Assembly (NCBI RefSeq): GCF_000020725.1
Contig: NC_011146.1
Location: 310,001-374,000 of the forward strand
DNA length: 64,000 nt
Direction of reading: 5' to 3'
Source of the DNA: Citrifermentans bemidjiense Bem
GTDB taxonomy: Bacteria > Desulfobacterota > Desulfuromonadia > Geobacterales > Geobacteraceae
Of this stretch, positions 39,808-49,071 are shown one piece after another. The notes beneath the pieces are model-generated. The model was not told the origin of the DNA, did no database searches, and saw nothing but the letters and a program-made list of their open reading frames with translations. The first letter of the stretch is position 1; each line of letters begins with the position of its first letter. The position numbers and the translations under genes are program-made.

Positions 39808-42738
39808 ATGCCCCAACCTGAGGAGAACGAGATATTCGTCGCGACCCAACTGAATCCGGGAGCGCTGGAGGCCGATCTCAGGTACGCGCTGGACGCCGAG
39901 GTCCGCTTCGACGCGGGAAGCCGCGCCCTCTACGCGACCGACGCCTCCAACTACCGCCAGATCCCCATCGGGGTGGTGCTTCCCAGAACCACCGAGGCGG
40001 TGATCAAGACCCTGGAGATCTGCCATCGCCACGGCGCCCCCGTGGTTTCCCGCGGCGGCGGCACGGGGCTCTGTGGCCAGACCTGCAACGTGGCCGTCGT
40101 CATCGACCACTCGAAATACCTGAACCGGATACTGGAACTCGACCCAGAGAAGGGGTTCGCCTGGGTGGAACCCGGGGTGATCCTGGACCAGCTCAGGGAG
40201 CAGGCGGAGAATTACCATCTCACCTTCGGGCCCGACCCCGCCACGCACACCCACAACACCCTGGGTGGCATGATCGGCAACAATTCCTGCGGCGTCCATT
40301 CGGTCATGGCGGGGCGCACGGTAGACAACATCCTGGAACTGGACGTAATCACCTACGACGGGGTCCGAATAACGGTGGGAGAGACGACGGACCTGGAACT
40401 CGAGGAGATCATCGCCCAGGGGGGACGACGCGGGGAGATCTACGCCGGTCTCAAATCGATACGGGACCGGCAGGCTAAGAGGATACGGGAGAGGTATCCG
40501 AAGATCCCGCGCCGGGTTTCGGGCTACAACCTGGACGAGCTGCTCCCGGAGAACGGCTTCAACGTGGCGCACGCCCTGGTCGGGACCGAAGGGACCTGCG
40601 TCACCATCTTGGCGGCGAAGGTGCGCCTGGTGCACAGCCCCCCCGCCCGCTCCATCCTCTTGCTGGGCTACCCCGACGTCTACTCAGCAGGCGACCACGT
40701 GCCTGAGATCCTGAAGTTCGAGCCGGTGGGCCTGGAAGGGCTGGACGATCTCCTGGTGAAATTCATGCAGAAAAAGAAGCTGCACCCGGAGGACATCGAG
40801 CTGCTGCCGCCGGGAAAAGGGTGGCTCCTGGTGGAATTCGGAGGCGAGACGGAGGAGGAGTCGGACCAGAAGGCGAAAGACGCCATGGAGGCGCTGAAGA
40901 AGCTGAAAGACCCTCCCAGCATGAAGCTGTTTATCGACGAGAAGGAAGAGAAGAGGATCTGGGAAGTCAGGGAGTCGGGTCTTGGCGCGACTGCGAACGT
41001 CCCCGGATTCCCCCTTAGCTGGCCCGGGTGGGAGGACGCGGCGGTGGCCCCGGACAAGATCGGCGGCTACTTGCGCGAGTTCCGCAAGCTTCTCGACCGG
41101 CACGGGCTGAACGCTTCCCTCTACGGCCACTTCGGCGACGGCTGCATCCACTGCCGCATCTCCTTCGACCTCTTCTCCGCGGAAGGTGTGGCCAACTTCA
41201 CCTCTTTCCTCGACCATGCCTCCGACCTCGTGGTCAGCTACGGCGGCTCCTTTTCCGCCGAGCATGGGGACGGTCAATCCAAGGCGCTCTATCTGCGCAA
41301 GATGTACGGCGACGAATTGATCGAGGCCTTCCGGCAGTTCAAGGGTCTGTGGGATCCGCAGTGGAAGATGAACCCGGGAAAGGTGGTGGACCCGTACCAC
41401 CCGGACCAGAACCTGAGGCTCGGGGTGACTTACGACCCCTGGCAGCCGGAGACCCGCTTCCGCTTTCCCACAGACGAGACCAGTTTCGCCAGGGCGACCT
41501 TGCGTTGCGTCGGAGTAGGGGAGTGCCGCCGGACCCACAACGCCTTCATGTGCCCGAGTTTCCAGGCGACCAGGGAGGAACAGCACACGACCCGCGGTAG
41601 GGCGCACCTTCTCTTCGAGATGTTCCGGCGCGATTTCATCAAGGACGGCTGGCGAAGCGTAGAGGTGCGCGATGCGCTGGAACTATGCCTCTCCTGCAAG
41701 GGCTGCAAGGGGGAGTGCCCGGTCAACGTCGACATGGCCGCCTACAAGGCGGAATTTCTCCACCATCACTACCACAACCGCCTGCGTCCCCGCCCCGCGT
41801 ATTCCATGGGGCTCTTCGGCATCTGGGGGCGGCTCGGCGCCGGCATGCCGCGGCTTGCCAACCTGGTGAGCCACGCCACGCTGCTGTCGGGGGTGGTGAA
41901 ATGGATCGGCGGCATCGCCTCCCAGCGGAGCATGCCCACCTTCGCTCCCGAGAGCTTCACCTCGGCCTACCGGCGCCAAGAGAAGCAGCCTGAGCAAAAG
42001 GGGAAGGAGGTGGTCCTCTACCCAGACATCTTCAACGACTGCTTCTACCCCGAGATACTCCACGCCGCCTGCGAGGTGCTGGAGCGTTTCGGCTACCAGG
42101 TGATCGTACCCGACCAAAATCCGCCGGCGGTGCGCCCCCCCATGGATTACGGGATGCTCGACTACGCCATGAAGCGTATGGAAGAGGTGATCGACCAGTT
42201 GAGCCCGTACGTGCGTAGGGGGATTCCGGTGGTGATTCTGGAGCCGAGCACGGCGGCGGTCTTTCGCGACGAGCTTCCGGAACTGCTGCCGGAACACCAG
42301 GACGGAAAGCGGCTGACAGCGCACACCTTCCTCATGAGCGAGTTCGTGCTGCGCGAAGGGCTGACGCCGCCGAACCTCCCCGGCAAGGTGCTGCTGCAGG
42401 CGCACTGCCACGAGAAATCGGTGTTGAGCCTGCACGCGAAGGCTGCGCACGAGCTATTGGCGAAGATGGGGCTTTCCGTCGAAGAGCCGGAAAAGGGATG
42501 CTGCGGCATGGCGGGATCGTTCGGTTTCGAGAGCGGGAAGTACGAGGTCTCAATGAAGATAGCCGAGGCCAACCTGCTGCCGGCGGTGAGGGAGGCGGGG
42601 GCGGAAACCTACATCGTCGCCGACGGTTTCAGCTGCCGCACCCAGATCCAGCAGGGGGCAGGAAAAAGGGCCCTGCACACGGCGGAACTGCTGCATCTTG
42701 CCTTCACCCGCACCCTCCTCCCACCTCCAGCAAAATGA
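39808..42738 (+). CDS. FAD-linked oxidase fused to Fe-S oxidoreductase (D-lactate/glycolate dehydrogenase type)
   Basis: 976 residues. N-terminal FAD-binding PCMH domain (about 25-270; VVSRGGGTGLCGQTCNVAVVID, GGMIGNNSCGVHSVMAGRTVDN), FAD oxidase C domain (to about 535; GHFGDGCIHCRI, SAEHGDGQSK), a ferredoxin-type segment with CxxCxGxCP (LSCKGCKGECPVNVDMAAYKAEF, near 630) and a C-terminal CCG-type domain (CHEKSV, GCCGMAGSFGFESGKY). These membrane-associated enzymes oxidise 2-hydroxyacids and pass electrons to the quinone pool; the exact substrate is not settled by the sequence. AAAGGAG precedes the ATG. Two REP hairpins follow the stop. Confidence 0.93.
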   Translation: MPQPEENEIFVATQLNPGALEADLRYALDAEVRFDAGSRALYATDASNYRQIPIGVVLPRTTEAVIKTLEICHRHGAPVVSRGGGTGLCGQTCNVAVVIDHSKYLNRILELDPEKGFAWVEPGVILDQLREQAENYHLTFGPDPATHTHNTLGGMIGNNSCGVHSVMAGRTVDNILELDVITYDGVRITVGETTDLELEEIIAQGGRRGEIYAGLKSIRDRQAKRIRERYPKIPRRVSGYNLDELLPENGFNVAHALVGTEGTCVTILAAKVRLVHSPPARSILLLGYPDVYSAGDHVPEILKFEPVGLEGLDDLLVKFMQKKKLHPEDIELLPPGKGWLLVEFGGETEEESDQKAKDAMEALKKLKDPPSMKLFIDEKEEKRIWEVRESGLGATANVPGFPLSWPGWEDAAVAPDKIGGYLREFRKLLDRHGLNASLYGHFGDGCIHCRISFDLFSAEGVANFTSFLDHASDLVVSYGGSFSAEHGDGQSKALYLRKMYGDELIEAFRQFKGLWDPQWKMNPGKVVDPYHPDQNLRLGVTYDPWQPETRFRFPTDETSFARATLRCVGVGECRRTHNAFMCPSFQATREEQHTTRGRAHLLFEMFRRDFIKDGWRSVEVRDALELCLSCKGCKGECPVNVDMAAYKAEFLHHHYHNRLRPRPAYSMGLFGIWGRLGAGMPRLANLVSHATLLSGVVKWIGGIASQRSMPTFAPESFTSAYRRQEKQPEQKGKEVVLYPDIFNDCFYPEILHAACEVLERFGYQVIVPDQNPPAVRPPMDYGMLDYAMKRMEEVIDQLSPYVRRGIPVVILEPSTAAVFRDELPELLPEHQDGKRLTAHTFLMSEFVLREGLTPPNLPGKVLLQAHCHEKSVLSLHAKAAHELLAKMGLSVEEPEKGCCGMAGSFGFESGKYEVSMKIAEANLLPAVREAGAETYIVADGFSCRTQIQQGAGKRALHTAELLHLAFTRTLLPPPAK

Positions 42739-42750
42739 CCCATTCAACAA

Positions 42751-42802
42751 AAAAGGGGGACAGGCTACTTTTCCAAAAGAAAAAGTAGCCTGTCCCCTTT
42801 TC
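42751..42802. repeat. REP-like hairpin, GGGGACAGGCTACTT type, copy 1
   Basis: About 20 paired bases: GGGGACAGGCTACTTTT and its complement around a short A-rich loop. It follows the FAD oxidase stop by a few bases and would act as a terminator. Confidence 0.85.
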
Positions 42803-42900
42803 ACTCTTTTTACCCTTTGGATCCAGCGGGGGGGCGGCAATAGGGACCATGTACCCCGCGGAACTGCTGCAGCTGCCACTTTACCCGCGCCTTCTACGAA

Positions 42901-42948
42901 AAGGGGACAGGCTACTTTTTAAAACAATAAAGTAGCCTGTCCCCTTTT
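42901..42948. repeat. REP-like hairpin, GGGGACAGGCTACTT type, copy 2
   Basis: AAGGGGACAGGCTACTTT pairs with its complement; on the minus strand it starts five bases after the stop codon of the GH15 gene and is followed by T-rich sequence, so it would terminate that transcript. Confidence 0.85.
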
Positions 42949-42949
42949 T

Positions 42950-45559
42950 TTACGTTCTACCTGTCGGCACTCTCCAGTCGAACCCCGCATATTCTAGCTG
43001 GTAGGATTCCGGATGCTCCCGGATGGGTCGTCCGGCTGACTCCCCGAGGAAGCCGGCGACGAAGACCGCTACGTCGTGGGGGCTTTTGCCGAAGTCGTCG
43101 TACCACTTGAAGATTCGCGACAGCACCAGCACCTTGCGCTCCGCGTCGACCTTCGCCTCCCGCTCCAGAAAACTCCGTACGGCGGCGTTGAGGTCGGCAT
43201 CCAGGCTCTCCGGGCGGAGCGGGGTCATAGGCGCGGAGGAGGCCGTCCCGGTGCAGATGGCGCAAAGAAAGCGCGGATCGCTGAGCCGGATGGAGTTGGC
43301 GAGGCGGGGGTCGCCGGCCGGAAGGGGAGGGATGAGCCAGCCGGGGGAGGGGCGGTTCCCCCTCAGGATGCCGTGCAGGATGATGTCGGCGGTGAAGAGC
43401 TCGTCTCCTATCCGGCAACCCAGCCGACGGTAAAAGCGAGGTACTTCCCGCACCGATTCCTTCACCCGCAGGGAAAGCACCCCGTGCAGGACCAAAAGGT
43501 TGAAGAGATTGCACCAGAAGGAGATCTTCTCCTGCCGCTCTTGCAAGCGCGCCAGATCGAACCACCGCAGTTGGGCCAGCATTTTCCCCACCCGTTTTGC
43601 CAGGTCGCCGCTCCCGTCTTTCCCGTAACCTGGATGGCAGCCCCCCTCCCGCACTACCTCGTCTACCAACTCCGCTAAAAGGACCGGATCGAATCCCGCC
43701 TCCACCTCTTTCTCCTCCTCCTGCAACAGGAGGTATTGCTGCTGCTTAGGGTTGCGGCGCAGCTCCCCGCTCACGTTGGTGACCATGGTGGCCGCGGTGA
43801 TGTAGGCCTCGTGGCTGAAGGCCTGGGGGAAGTTTCCCAGCTGTTCCTGCCAGATGGGATCGTACTCTTCGGCGAGGAGGTGCAGCGAGCCTGCAACCTC
43901 TTCCACCTTATTCAGCAGCAGCTCCGCCTCCTCCAGCTCGTGCTGGTTGGCTAGGTTCGTGATGAGCCACAGGGTGCAGGCGAGGAAAGTCCCTTCCCGT
44001 CCGGGTAACCCGTCGTCGGCGTGGTAGCGGTAGATGAATCCGTTGTAGGATAGGTCGAGCCGGATCGCCTCGACAGTTGCCAGCATGCGCGGGTCCTCGT
44101 AGGGGATGAAGCCGTTCATGGACATGAGCAGGGAGCTCGCGTCCAGCGCGTCGGTCTCGTAATGCAGCACGAAAGCCTGTCGCTGCGCGCTCCAGCCGTG
44201 CTGCATCACGTCGTCGCGGATCTCGTCTCGCGTCCGCTCCCAATCTTCGCCGGGTTGACGCCCGGTCCGCGCCGCGATGTTAACCCCCCGGTCCAGCGTG
44301 ATCCCGCACATGGCCTTCGAGTGGACGTAGTGCCTGGGGTCGCTGCGCATCTCCCAGATGCTCCAATCCGGTTCACGCCAGTGATGTTTGGCGAATTCGC
44401 ACATGAGCCCGAGCCCGTGCCACATCTCCTCGGTGACCTCGCGGTCGAGGCTCACCAGGTGGTCGGCGCCCATAAGGACATGACCGTAGATGCTGAACTG
44501 CTTCTGGGTAGCCGCCCCGTTGCCTATGCGGACCGGCTTCGAGCCGCGGAATCCCTCAAGGTGTCGCAGTTCGAATTCGTTCAGATTTGAGGAGCCGTCC
44601 ATCCGATACATCACCTGCAGCTCGTTCTGCTTGTTCTTGACGATGACCTTTTCGATCCAATCGAGGTATTGCTCCGTTTCGTTGACGTGTCCCACCTCGA
44701 AGAGCGCGGCCAGGGCCATGGAGGTGTCGCGCACCCAGGAATAGCGGTAATCCCAGTTGCGCACCCCGCCGATGGTCTCGGGAAGCGAGGTTGTCGCCGC
44801 CGCGGCCATGGTCCCGCGCGGCTGGTAGGTCAAGAGCTTCAGCGTCAAAAGCGAGCGGATCACCTGCTCGCGGTGCGGCCCAAGATCGTTGAAAAAACCG
44901 GTGCCGCTCCCGTACAGCCAGTTGCGCCAGAAATCGAGCGTCTCCACCAGCACCCTCTCGGCATCAAGCTCGGAAAACCGGTCCGGCTCCGACCTCCCGT
45001 AATAAAGCTGCAGGGCGATCCGCTCCCCCTCATGCAGTTCCCAGGTCCCTTCTGCGTGCCCGTTGTTAAGCGTAAGCTTGCCGGAGGTGCAAAGCCGCAG
45101 CTGTTCGCTCCCCGACGCGGCCAGGACACACTGCCCGGGGAGGATGGTGAACTCCGGCCTCCCCCTGCCGTAGTCGAACCTCGGGTCGAAGCTGACCTTC
45201 ACCCGGACCCGGCCGCGGTCGACCTGCAGCAGGCGCACCAGCAGAAACTCGTGGGGTTGCGGCTCCCGGTCCGACGGCGGCGGCACCTGCATGAAATCGG
45301 TCAAGGTGTAGCTTCCGCTGCGGGTGCGGAAGCGCCCCGCGAGGATGTTGGAATCCTCCAGGTAGCCAAGGACCGAGTCCCACTCCCCCTCGGGGGTGAT
45401 GGAGAAGGAGCCCCCGTCGTCGGCGTCCAAAAGCGCCGCGAAGACGCTGGGGGAGTCCAGGTGCGGCAGGCAGAGCCAGTCGATGGCTCCGTCATTCCCG
45501 ATGAGGGCGACCGAGTGCATGTTGCCGATGATCCCGTAGTCGCTGATCTTTTTGTACAT
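42950..45559 (-). CDS. Glycoside hydrolase family 15 protein fused to DUF547
   Basis: 869 residues. Residues about 1-600 are a GH15 enzyme (ISDYGIIGNMHSVALIGNDGAIDWLCLPHLDSPSVFAALLD at the N-terminus; GGVRNWDYRYSWVRDTSMALAAL; MCGITLDRGVNIAARTGR; SHEAYITAAT). Enzymes of this subgroup are glucoamylase or trehalase-like. A linker with EEEKEVEAG leads to a C-terminal domain (about 620-860) that matches DUF547: SFWCNLFNLLVLHGVL, ADIILHGILRGNRPSPG, GDPRLANSIRLSDPRFLCAICTGTASSAPMTPLRPESLDADLNAA. DUF547 is usually a separate exported protein. No signal peptide. Substrate unknown. The SDR gene is 50 bases upstream on the same strand. Confidence 0.88.
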   Translation of the reverse strand: MYKKISDYGIIGNMHSVALIGNDGAIDWLCLPHLDSPSVFAALLDADDGGSFSITPEGEWDSVLGYLEDSNILAGRFRTRSGSYTLTDFMQVPPPSDREPQPHEFLLVRLLQVDRGRVRVKVSFDPRFDYGRGRPEFTILPGQCVLAASGSEQLRLCTSGKLTLNNGHAEGTWELHEGERIALQLYYGRSEPDRFSELDAERVLVETLDFWRNWLYGSGTGFFNDLGPHREQVIRSLLTLKLLTYQPRGTMAAAATTSLPETIGGVRNWDYRYSWVRDTSMALAALFEVGHVNETEQYLDWIEKVIVKNKQNELQVMYRMDGSSNLNEFELRHLEGFRGSKPVRIGNGAATQKQFSIYGHVLMGADHLVSLDREVTEEMWHGLGLMCEFAKHHWREPDWSIWEMRSDPRHYVHSKAMCGITLDRGVNIAARTGRQPGEDWERTRDEIRDDVMQHGWSAQRQAFVLHYETDALDASSLLMSMNGFIPYEDPRMLATVEAIRLDLSYNGFIYRYHADDGLPGREGTFLACTLWLITNLANQHELEEAELLLNKVEEVAGSLHLLAEEYDPIWQEQLGNFPQAFSHEAYITAATMVTNVSGELRRNPKQQQYLLLQEEEKEVEAGFDPVLLAELVDEVVREGGCHPGYGKDGSGDLAKRVGKMLAQLRWFDLARLQERQEKISFWCNLFNLLVLHGVLSLRVKESVREVPRFYRRLGCRIGDELFTADIILHGILRGNRPSPGWLIPPLPAGDPRLANSIRLSDPRFLCAICTGTASSAPMTPLRPESLDADLNAAVRSFLEREAKVDAERKVLVLSRIFKWYDDFGKSPHDVAVFVAGFLGESAGRPIREHPESYQLEYAGFDWRVPTGRT

Positions 45560-45609
45560 GGCCTCTGCCTCCCATGCCGCGGCGCACCATTTGCGCCGTC
45601 ACCTGCCAC

Positions 45610-46614
45610 CTAGCGGTTGCGCCTGGCTTTCGCGCCTAGCGCCGCCCCGGCGGCAAGCCCCGCCGCTATCGCACAAAGCGCCCATCTGTTCTGCACCAGC
45701 CAGACCTGGGGCGAACTTCCCTTCGCCCGATCATCGAAGCTACCGTGCGCGCCGAAGGGGCCGGGTACGCTCTCCCAGAGGTTGGAGGGGCGGTTTGGGT
45801 CTTCCGGTTCACCGGTTTGTTGTGAGCGGTAGCCGGTTCTCCCGAGGTACAAGTCGGCGAAGCCTGCCACCAGCTTGTTCCCCCACATCGCCTTCACCGT
45901 CGGCATACCGACGTAGATCTCGCGGCGGCGGTGGTGCGAGGCCCAGAGGATGGCGTCGGCGGCTACCTCCGGCTGGAAGATCGGGGGGACCGGCTGCGGC
46001 TTGTTGGGGAGCCTCGACTTGACCCAGGCGAACTGCGGGGTGTTCATGGCGGGAAGCTGCACCATGGTCAGGTGCACCCGGCTTTTGCTGTGGATCAGCT
46101 CGCAGCGGATCGAGTCGGTGAAGCCGCGCATGCCGTGCTTCGCGCCGCAGTAGGCGGACTGCAGCGGGATGCTCCGCTCCGAAAGCGCGGATCCCACCTG
46201 GATCACCATCCCCCGGTCCCGCGGCAGCATGCGCTTCAACGCCGACATGGTTCCGTGCACCGCCCCCAGGTAGGTCACCTCGGTCACCCGCCGGAATTCC
46301 TCGGGCGTCATCTGGTCGAAGGGGGAGAAGACCGAGGTCATGGCGTTGTTGACCCAGACGTCGATGGGGCCGAATTCCTGCTCCATCTGCGCCGCCGCCT
46401 GCTCCACCTGCTGCGGGTCGGCGACGTCCGCTACCAGTACGACCCCTTTCCCCCCCAGCCTTTCGACCTCGGCGCGGGCCGCCTCCAGCCGCTCCCGGTT
46501 CCTGGCGATGAGCCCGATGCAGGCATCCTCGCTGGCGAAGGCATGGGCGATGGCGCGCCCGAGTCCCGCGGACGCCCCGGTAATCACCACGTTTCTCGTC
46601 TTCGAGTCCGTCAT
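45610..46614 (-). CDS. Short-chain dehydrogenase/reductase with C-terminal membrane tail
   Basis: 334 residues. Classical SDR: nucleotide-binding TGASAGLG (residues 12-19), NNAM near 88 in place of NNAG, catalytic Ser in VQVGSALS and YCGAK (Tyr-x3-Lys). A C-terminal extension of about 80 residues ends in a hydrophobic helix (ALCAIAAGLAAGAALGAKA) and a basic tail, suggesting membrane anchoring. Substrate unknown. The gene precedes the GH15-DUF547 gene closely on the same strand and likely shares its transcript. Confidence 0.85.
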   Translation of the reverse strand: MTDSKTRNVVITGASAGLGRAIAHAFASEDACIGLIARNRERLEAARAEVERLGGKGVVLVADVADPQQVEQAAAQMEQEFGPIDVWVNNAMTSVFSPFDQMTPEEFRRVTEVTYLGAVHGTMSALKRMLPRDRGMVIQVGSALSERSIPLQSAYCGAKHGMRGFTDSIRCELIHSKSRVHLTMVQLPAMNTPQFAWVKSRLPNKPQPVPPIFQPEVAADAILWASHHRRREIYVGMPTVKAMWGNKLVAGFADLYLGRTGYRSQQTGEPEDPNRPSNLWESVPGPFGAHGSFDDRAKGSSPQVWLVQNRWALCAIAAGLAAGAALGAKARRNR

Positions 46615-46919
46615 AGCTACCTCCGTTTCCGTCTCTTAGGATCCCGACAGGGTGCCGCTTTGGGGCGCGACAGCACGACAGCGGCAGTCTCTGCCGTCCC
46701 GGGAACGACAGATAGAATACCTTATGTGAATTTGTTAATCCAGCTGGCCGGGGTTATTCATTTGTCCAAATGCCGAAGTCGGAGGGGGAAACAGGCAGAA
46801 ACAGGGATAGGCAGAAACAATGAGGAAGAAACAGCCAGCGTCCCATGAGGATCAGGGGGAAACTGGCGGTCACAGATGCCGGGGGAAGTTCCTGGGGGGG
46901 GCGGGTAGTAGTTGGGGCT
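46615..46919. other. Intergenic region with GGCAGAAACA repeats
   Basis: A 305-base gap between the ClC gene and the start of the SDR gene. An AT-rich patch at about 46710-46770 could hold the SDR promoter on the minus strand. At about 46793-46842 there are three or four degenerate copies of GGCAGAAACA in tandem. Nothing else recognised. Confidence 0.45.
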
Positions 46920-48287
46920 TTACTTTCTTTTTTTCTCGAAGCTGCGGCGGCGGATCACCTTTACTCCCTTCAGAATGAAGCCAGGGAGCGAGACCGCAGC
47001 GCTTTCCAGCTTTTCGGGGTCGAACTGGGACATCGGCTTGCCTGTTTCCACCTTCAGCGAGCCGCTCTTCTCGATCCCCAGGATCTGGCTTGGATAGATG
47101 CTGCGGTATCCGACAATGAGGAAGCTGACCATGCAGGCGATGGCGGCGTGTGGGGCGATGGCGGCCCCGAAGAGTTCCATGGCCATGACTGAGGCGGCGA
47201 TCGGCGTGTTTGCAGCCCCGGCAAGGAGCGCCGCCATCCCAATGGCCGAAAACGTCGCCACCAGCGGCTCGTGCAGCAGCACCGCGAAGAGGTTCCCCGC
47301 CGCGGTACCTATGAAGAAGATAGGGGTGACCACGCCGCCGCTCCCGCCGCAGGCGAGCGTTATCGAAGTAGTTAACATCTTCATGAAGGTAGAGCCCATC
47401 GGGAGCACCGCGCCGTTTAGCCCAGCCTCTATGGAATCGACGCCAAGCCCCAGGTAGCGCAGCGACACGAACCTTCCCACCAGTACCAGCAGGCCCCCCC
47501 CAAATAGCGCCTTCGCCACCGGGTGCCAGGAAAGGCGAGCGAACAGGCGGTGCCCCCACTGCATGATCTCGATGAAAATGAGCGCGATGAGGCCGCACCA
47601 GATCCCCAGCATGAGCATCTCGGCGAAGTTCCAGCCGGTGACCTTCGGGAAGATGGTCACTGCCAGATGCGGATAGGTGACCCCCAGAAGCGTAGCCACG
47701 TGGAAGCCGACGATCCCCGCCACGAAGGAGGGGAAGAGCACGTCGTAGAAGACCTGACCCAGCACCAGGACCTCGACGCCGAAAAGCGCCCCGGCTATCG
47801 GGGTCCCGAAGACGGTGGCGAATCCGGCGCTGATGCCGCAGATGACTATCTTGCGCCGGTCGACGTCGTTGAGCCTGAGCAGCGAGGCGAAGCCCGAGGC
47901 AAGGCCGGCGCCTATCTGTGCGCAGGGACCCTCCTTGCCGGCGGAGCCTCCCCCTGCCAGGGTGATTACCGTGGCCGCGAGCTTCACCGGCACCACCATG
48001 AGCGGGATTCTCCCCATCCGCTGGTGCACCGCCTCGATCACCTTTTCCGTCCCGTGGCCGGTCGCTTCCGGCGCCAACCACCGCACCAGGAGCGTGCTGG
48101 CGACCAGCGTGACGGGGAGCAGCAGGTAATAGTCAGGGAAACGGGCGTATTGGTCGGAGGTCCAGGCCAGGGAGCGGAGGAAGGCCGCGGTGCCGCATCC
48201 CACCAGAACCCCCACCGCCGTGGCGTAGGAGGCCCATTTGAGGACACTGGCCAAAAGGGTCAGTTGCACCATGAGGTTTTTGCGCAT
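46920..48287 (-). CDS. ClC-type chloride channel/transporter
   Basis: 455 residues, ten or more hydrophobic helices. The motif GGGSAGKEGPCAQIGAGLAS carries the gating glutamate (G117KEGP, Glu119). The first selectivity motif GSGIP is changed to GHG (residues 77-79, PEATGHGTEKV), so the serine that coordinates the central chloride is absent. The C-terminal conserved helix GGSGGVVTPIFFIGTAAGN is intact. Could be a transporter or channel for Cl- or another anion such as F- or nitrate. No CBS domains. Start MRKNLMVQ at 48287. Confidence 0.88.
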   Translation of the reverse strand: MRKNLMVQLTLLASVLKWASYATAVGVLVGCGTAAFLRSLAWTSDQYARFPDYYLLLPVTLVASTLLVRWLAPEATGHGTEKVIEAVHQRMGRIPLMVVPVKLAATVITLAGGGSAGKEGPCAQIGAGLASGFASLLRLNDVDRRKIVICGISAGFATVFGTPIAGALFGVEVLVLGQVFYDVLFPSFVAGIVGFHVATLLGVTYPHLAVTIFPKVTGWNFAEMLMLGIWCGLIALIFIEIMQWGHRLFARLSWHPVAKALFGGGLLVLVGRFVSLRYLGLGVDSIEAGLNGAVLPMGSTFMKMLTTSITLACGGSGGVVTPIFFIGTAAGNLFAVLLHEPLVATFSAIGMAALLAGAANTPIAASVMAMELFGAAIAPHAAIACMVSFLIVGYRSIYPSQILGIEKSGSLKVETGKPMSQFDPEKLESAAVSLPGFILKGVKVIRRRSFEKKRK

Positions 48288-48342
48288 TGCAGTTCCTTGG
48301 CTGCCGCCTGTGAAAAATTGGGGGCGGACCAGTGCTATCGAT

Positions 48343-48404
48343 CACCCCCCTCCCGCCAGGGAGGGGGGGCTTTTCGGCTGCGACATTCTAACCGGACAAC
48401 ACTG
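48343..48404. repeat. G-rich palindrome plus TAACCGGACAAC motif, copy g
   Basis: C-run/G-run palindrome (48343-48374) followed by TAACCGGACAACACTG (48389-48404), the same composite as at 4862-4922. Confidence 0.6.
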
Positions 48405-48420
48405 GGGGAACAGGTTCAAC

Positions 48421-48444
48421 AAAAAGGGCCGCCATTGGCGGCCC
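48421..48444 (-). terminator. Rho-independent terminator of the pal gene
   Basis: GGGCCGCC (48426-48433) and GGCGGCCC (48437-48444) form an 8-bp stem with a 3-base loop; on the minus strand TTTTT follows. Confidence 0.92.
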
Positions 48445-48456
48445 GATTCGCATCTC

Positions 48457-49071
48457 TTATCGGACGATGACAAACTCGTCGCGCCGGTTCTTGGCCCAGA
48501 TCTCCTCGCCTTCTCCTTTGACCGCAGGTTTCTCCTCGCCGTAACCCACAACCGACAGTTTGCTGGCGGGGAAGCCCAACGCTTGCAGGTACTTCTTCGC
48601 GCTCTGGGCGCGGCGCTCGCTCAGGGCGAGGTTGTAGTCGTCGGAGCCGCGTTCGTCGGTGTTTCCCTCGATCCGCAGCGCGGCTCCCGGTTTCGCCTTC
48701 AGTTTCTCCAGGTTCGCCGCCAAGGTGGCGCGGGCCGTGTCGCTCAAGAGGGAGGAGTCGAAATCGAAGTAGATGGTTTCGAGCGCGTCCGCCTGGGAAG
48801 CGCCGGCCTGGGCCTTGCCGGCAACAGATTGCTGGCTCTGCGGCGGGATCGATTCGCTGGAGATCTTCGTGGCGGGAAGCGGCGCGGCGGCGGGTTGCAC
48901 GGCTGCGGCTTTCGCTGCCGGCTGGGTGGTCGCGGAGGTAGCGGCGGTGGTCGCGGAGGGCGCGATAGGCTGGTCTACCTTCACGGTTTGCTGTTTTGCG
49001 CAACCGCCGTAGATGAACATGCCGGCGCAAAGGACGGGAACGAGCAGCTTCATGTTGGTCTTGGTTTTCAT
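48457..49071 (-). CDS. pal: Peptidoglycan-associated lipoprotein (OmpA-like)
   Basis: 204 residues. Signal peptide with a near-lipobox (MFIYGGC) and Cys about residue 24 for lipidation, an Ala/Pro/Gln-rich linker with AKAAAVQPAAAP-type repeats, and an OmpA-type peptidoglycan-binding domain from about residue 95 (IYFDFDSSLLS; LRIEGNTDERGSDDYNLALSERRAQSAKKYL; VVGYGEEKP). Pal tethers the outer membrane to peptidoglycan. The usual Tol genes are not adjacent here. ATG at 49071 has GGAG upstream; an in-frame extension upstream encodes unrelated residues. A strong terminator follows. Confidence 0.9.
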   Translation of the reverse strand: MKTKTNMKLLVPVLCAGMFIYGGCAKQQTVKVDQPIAPSATTAATSATTQPAAKAAAVQPAAAPLPATKISSESIPPQSQQSVAGKAQAGASQADALETIYFDFDSSLLSDTARATLAANLEKLKAKPGAALRIEGNTDERGSDDYNLALSERRAQSAKKYLQALGFPASKLSVVGYGEEKPAVKGEGEEIWAKNRRDEFVIVR

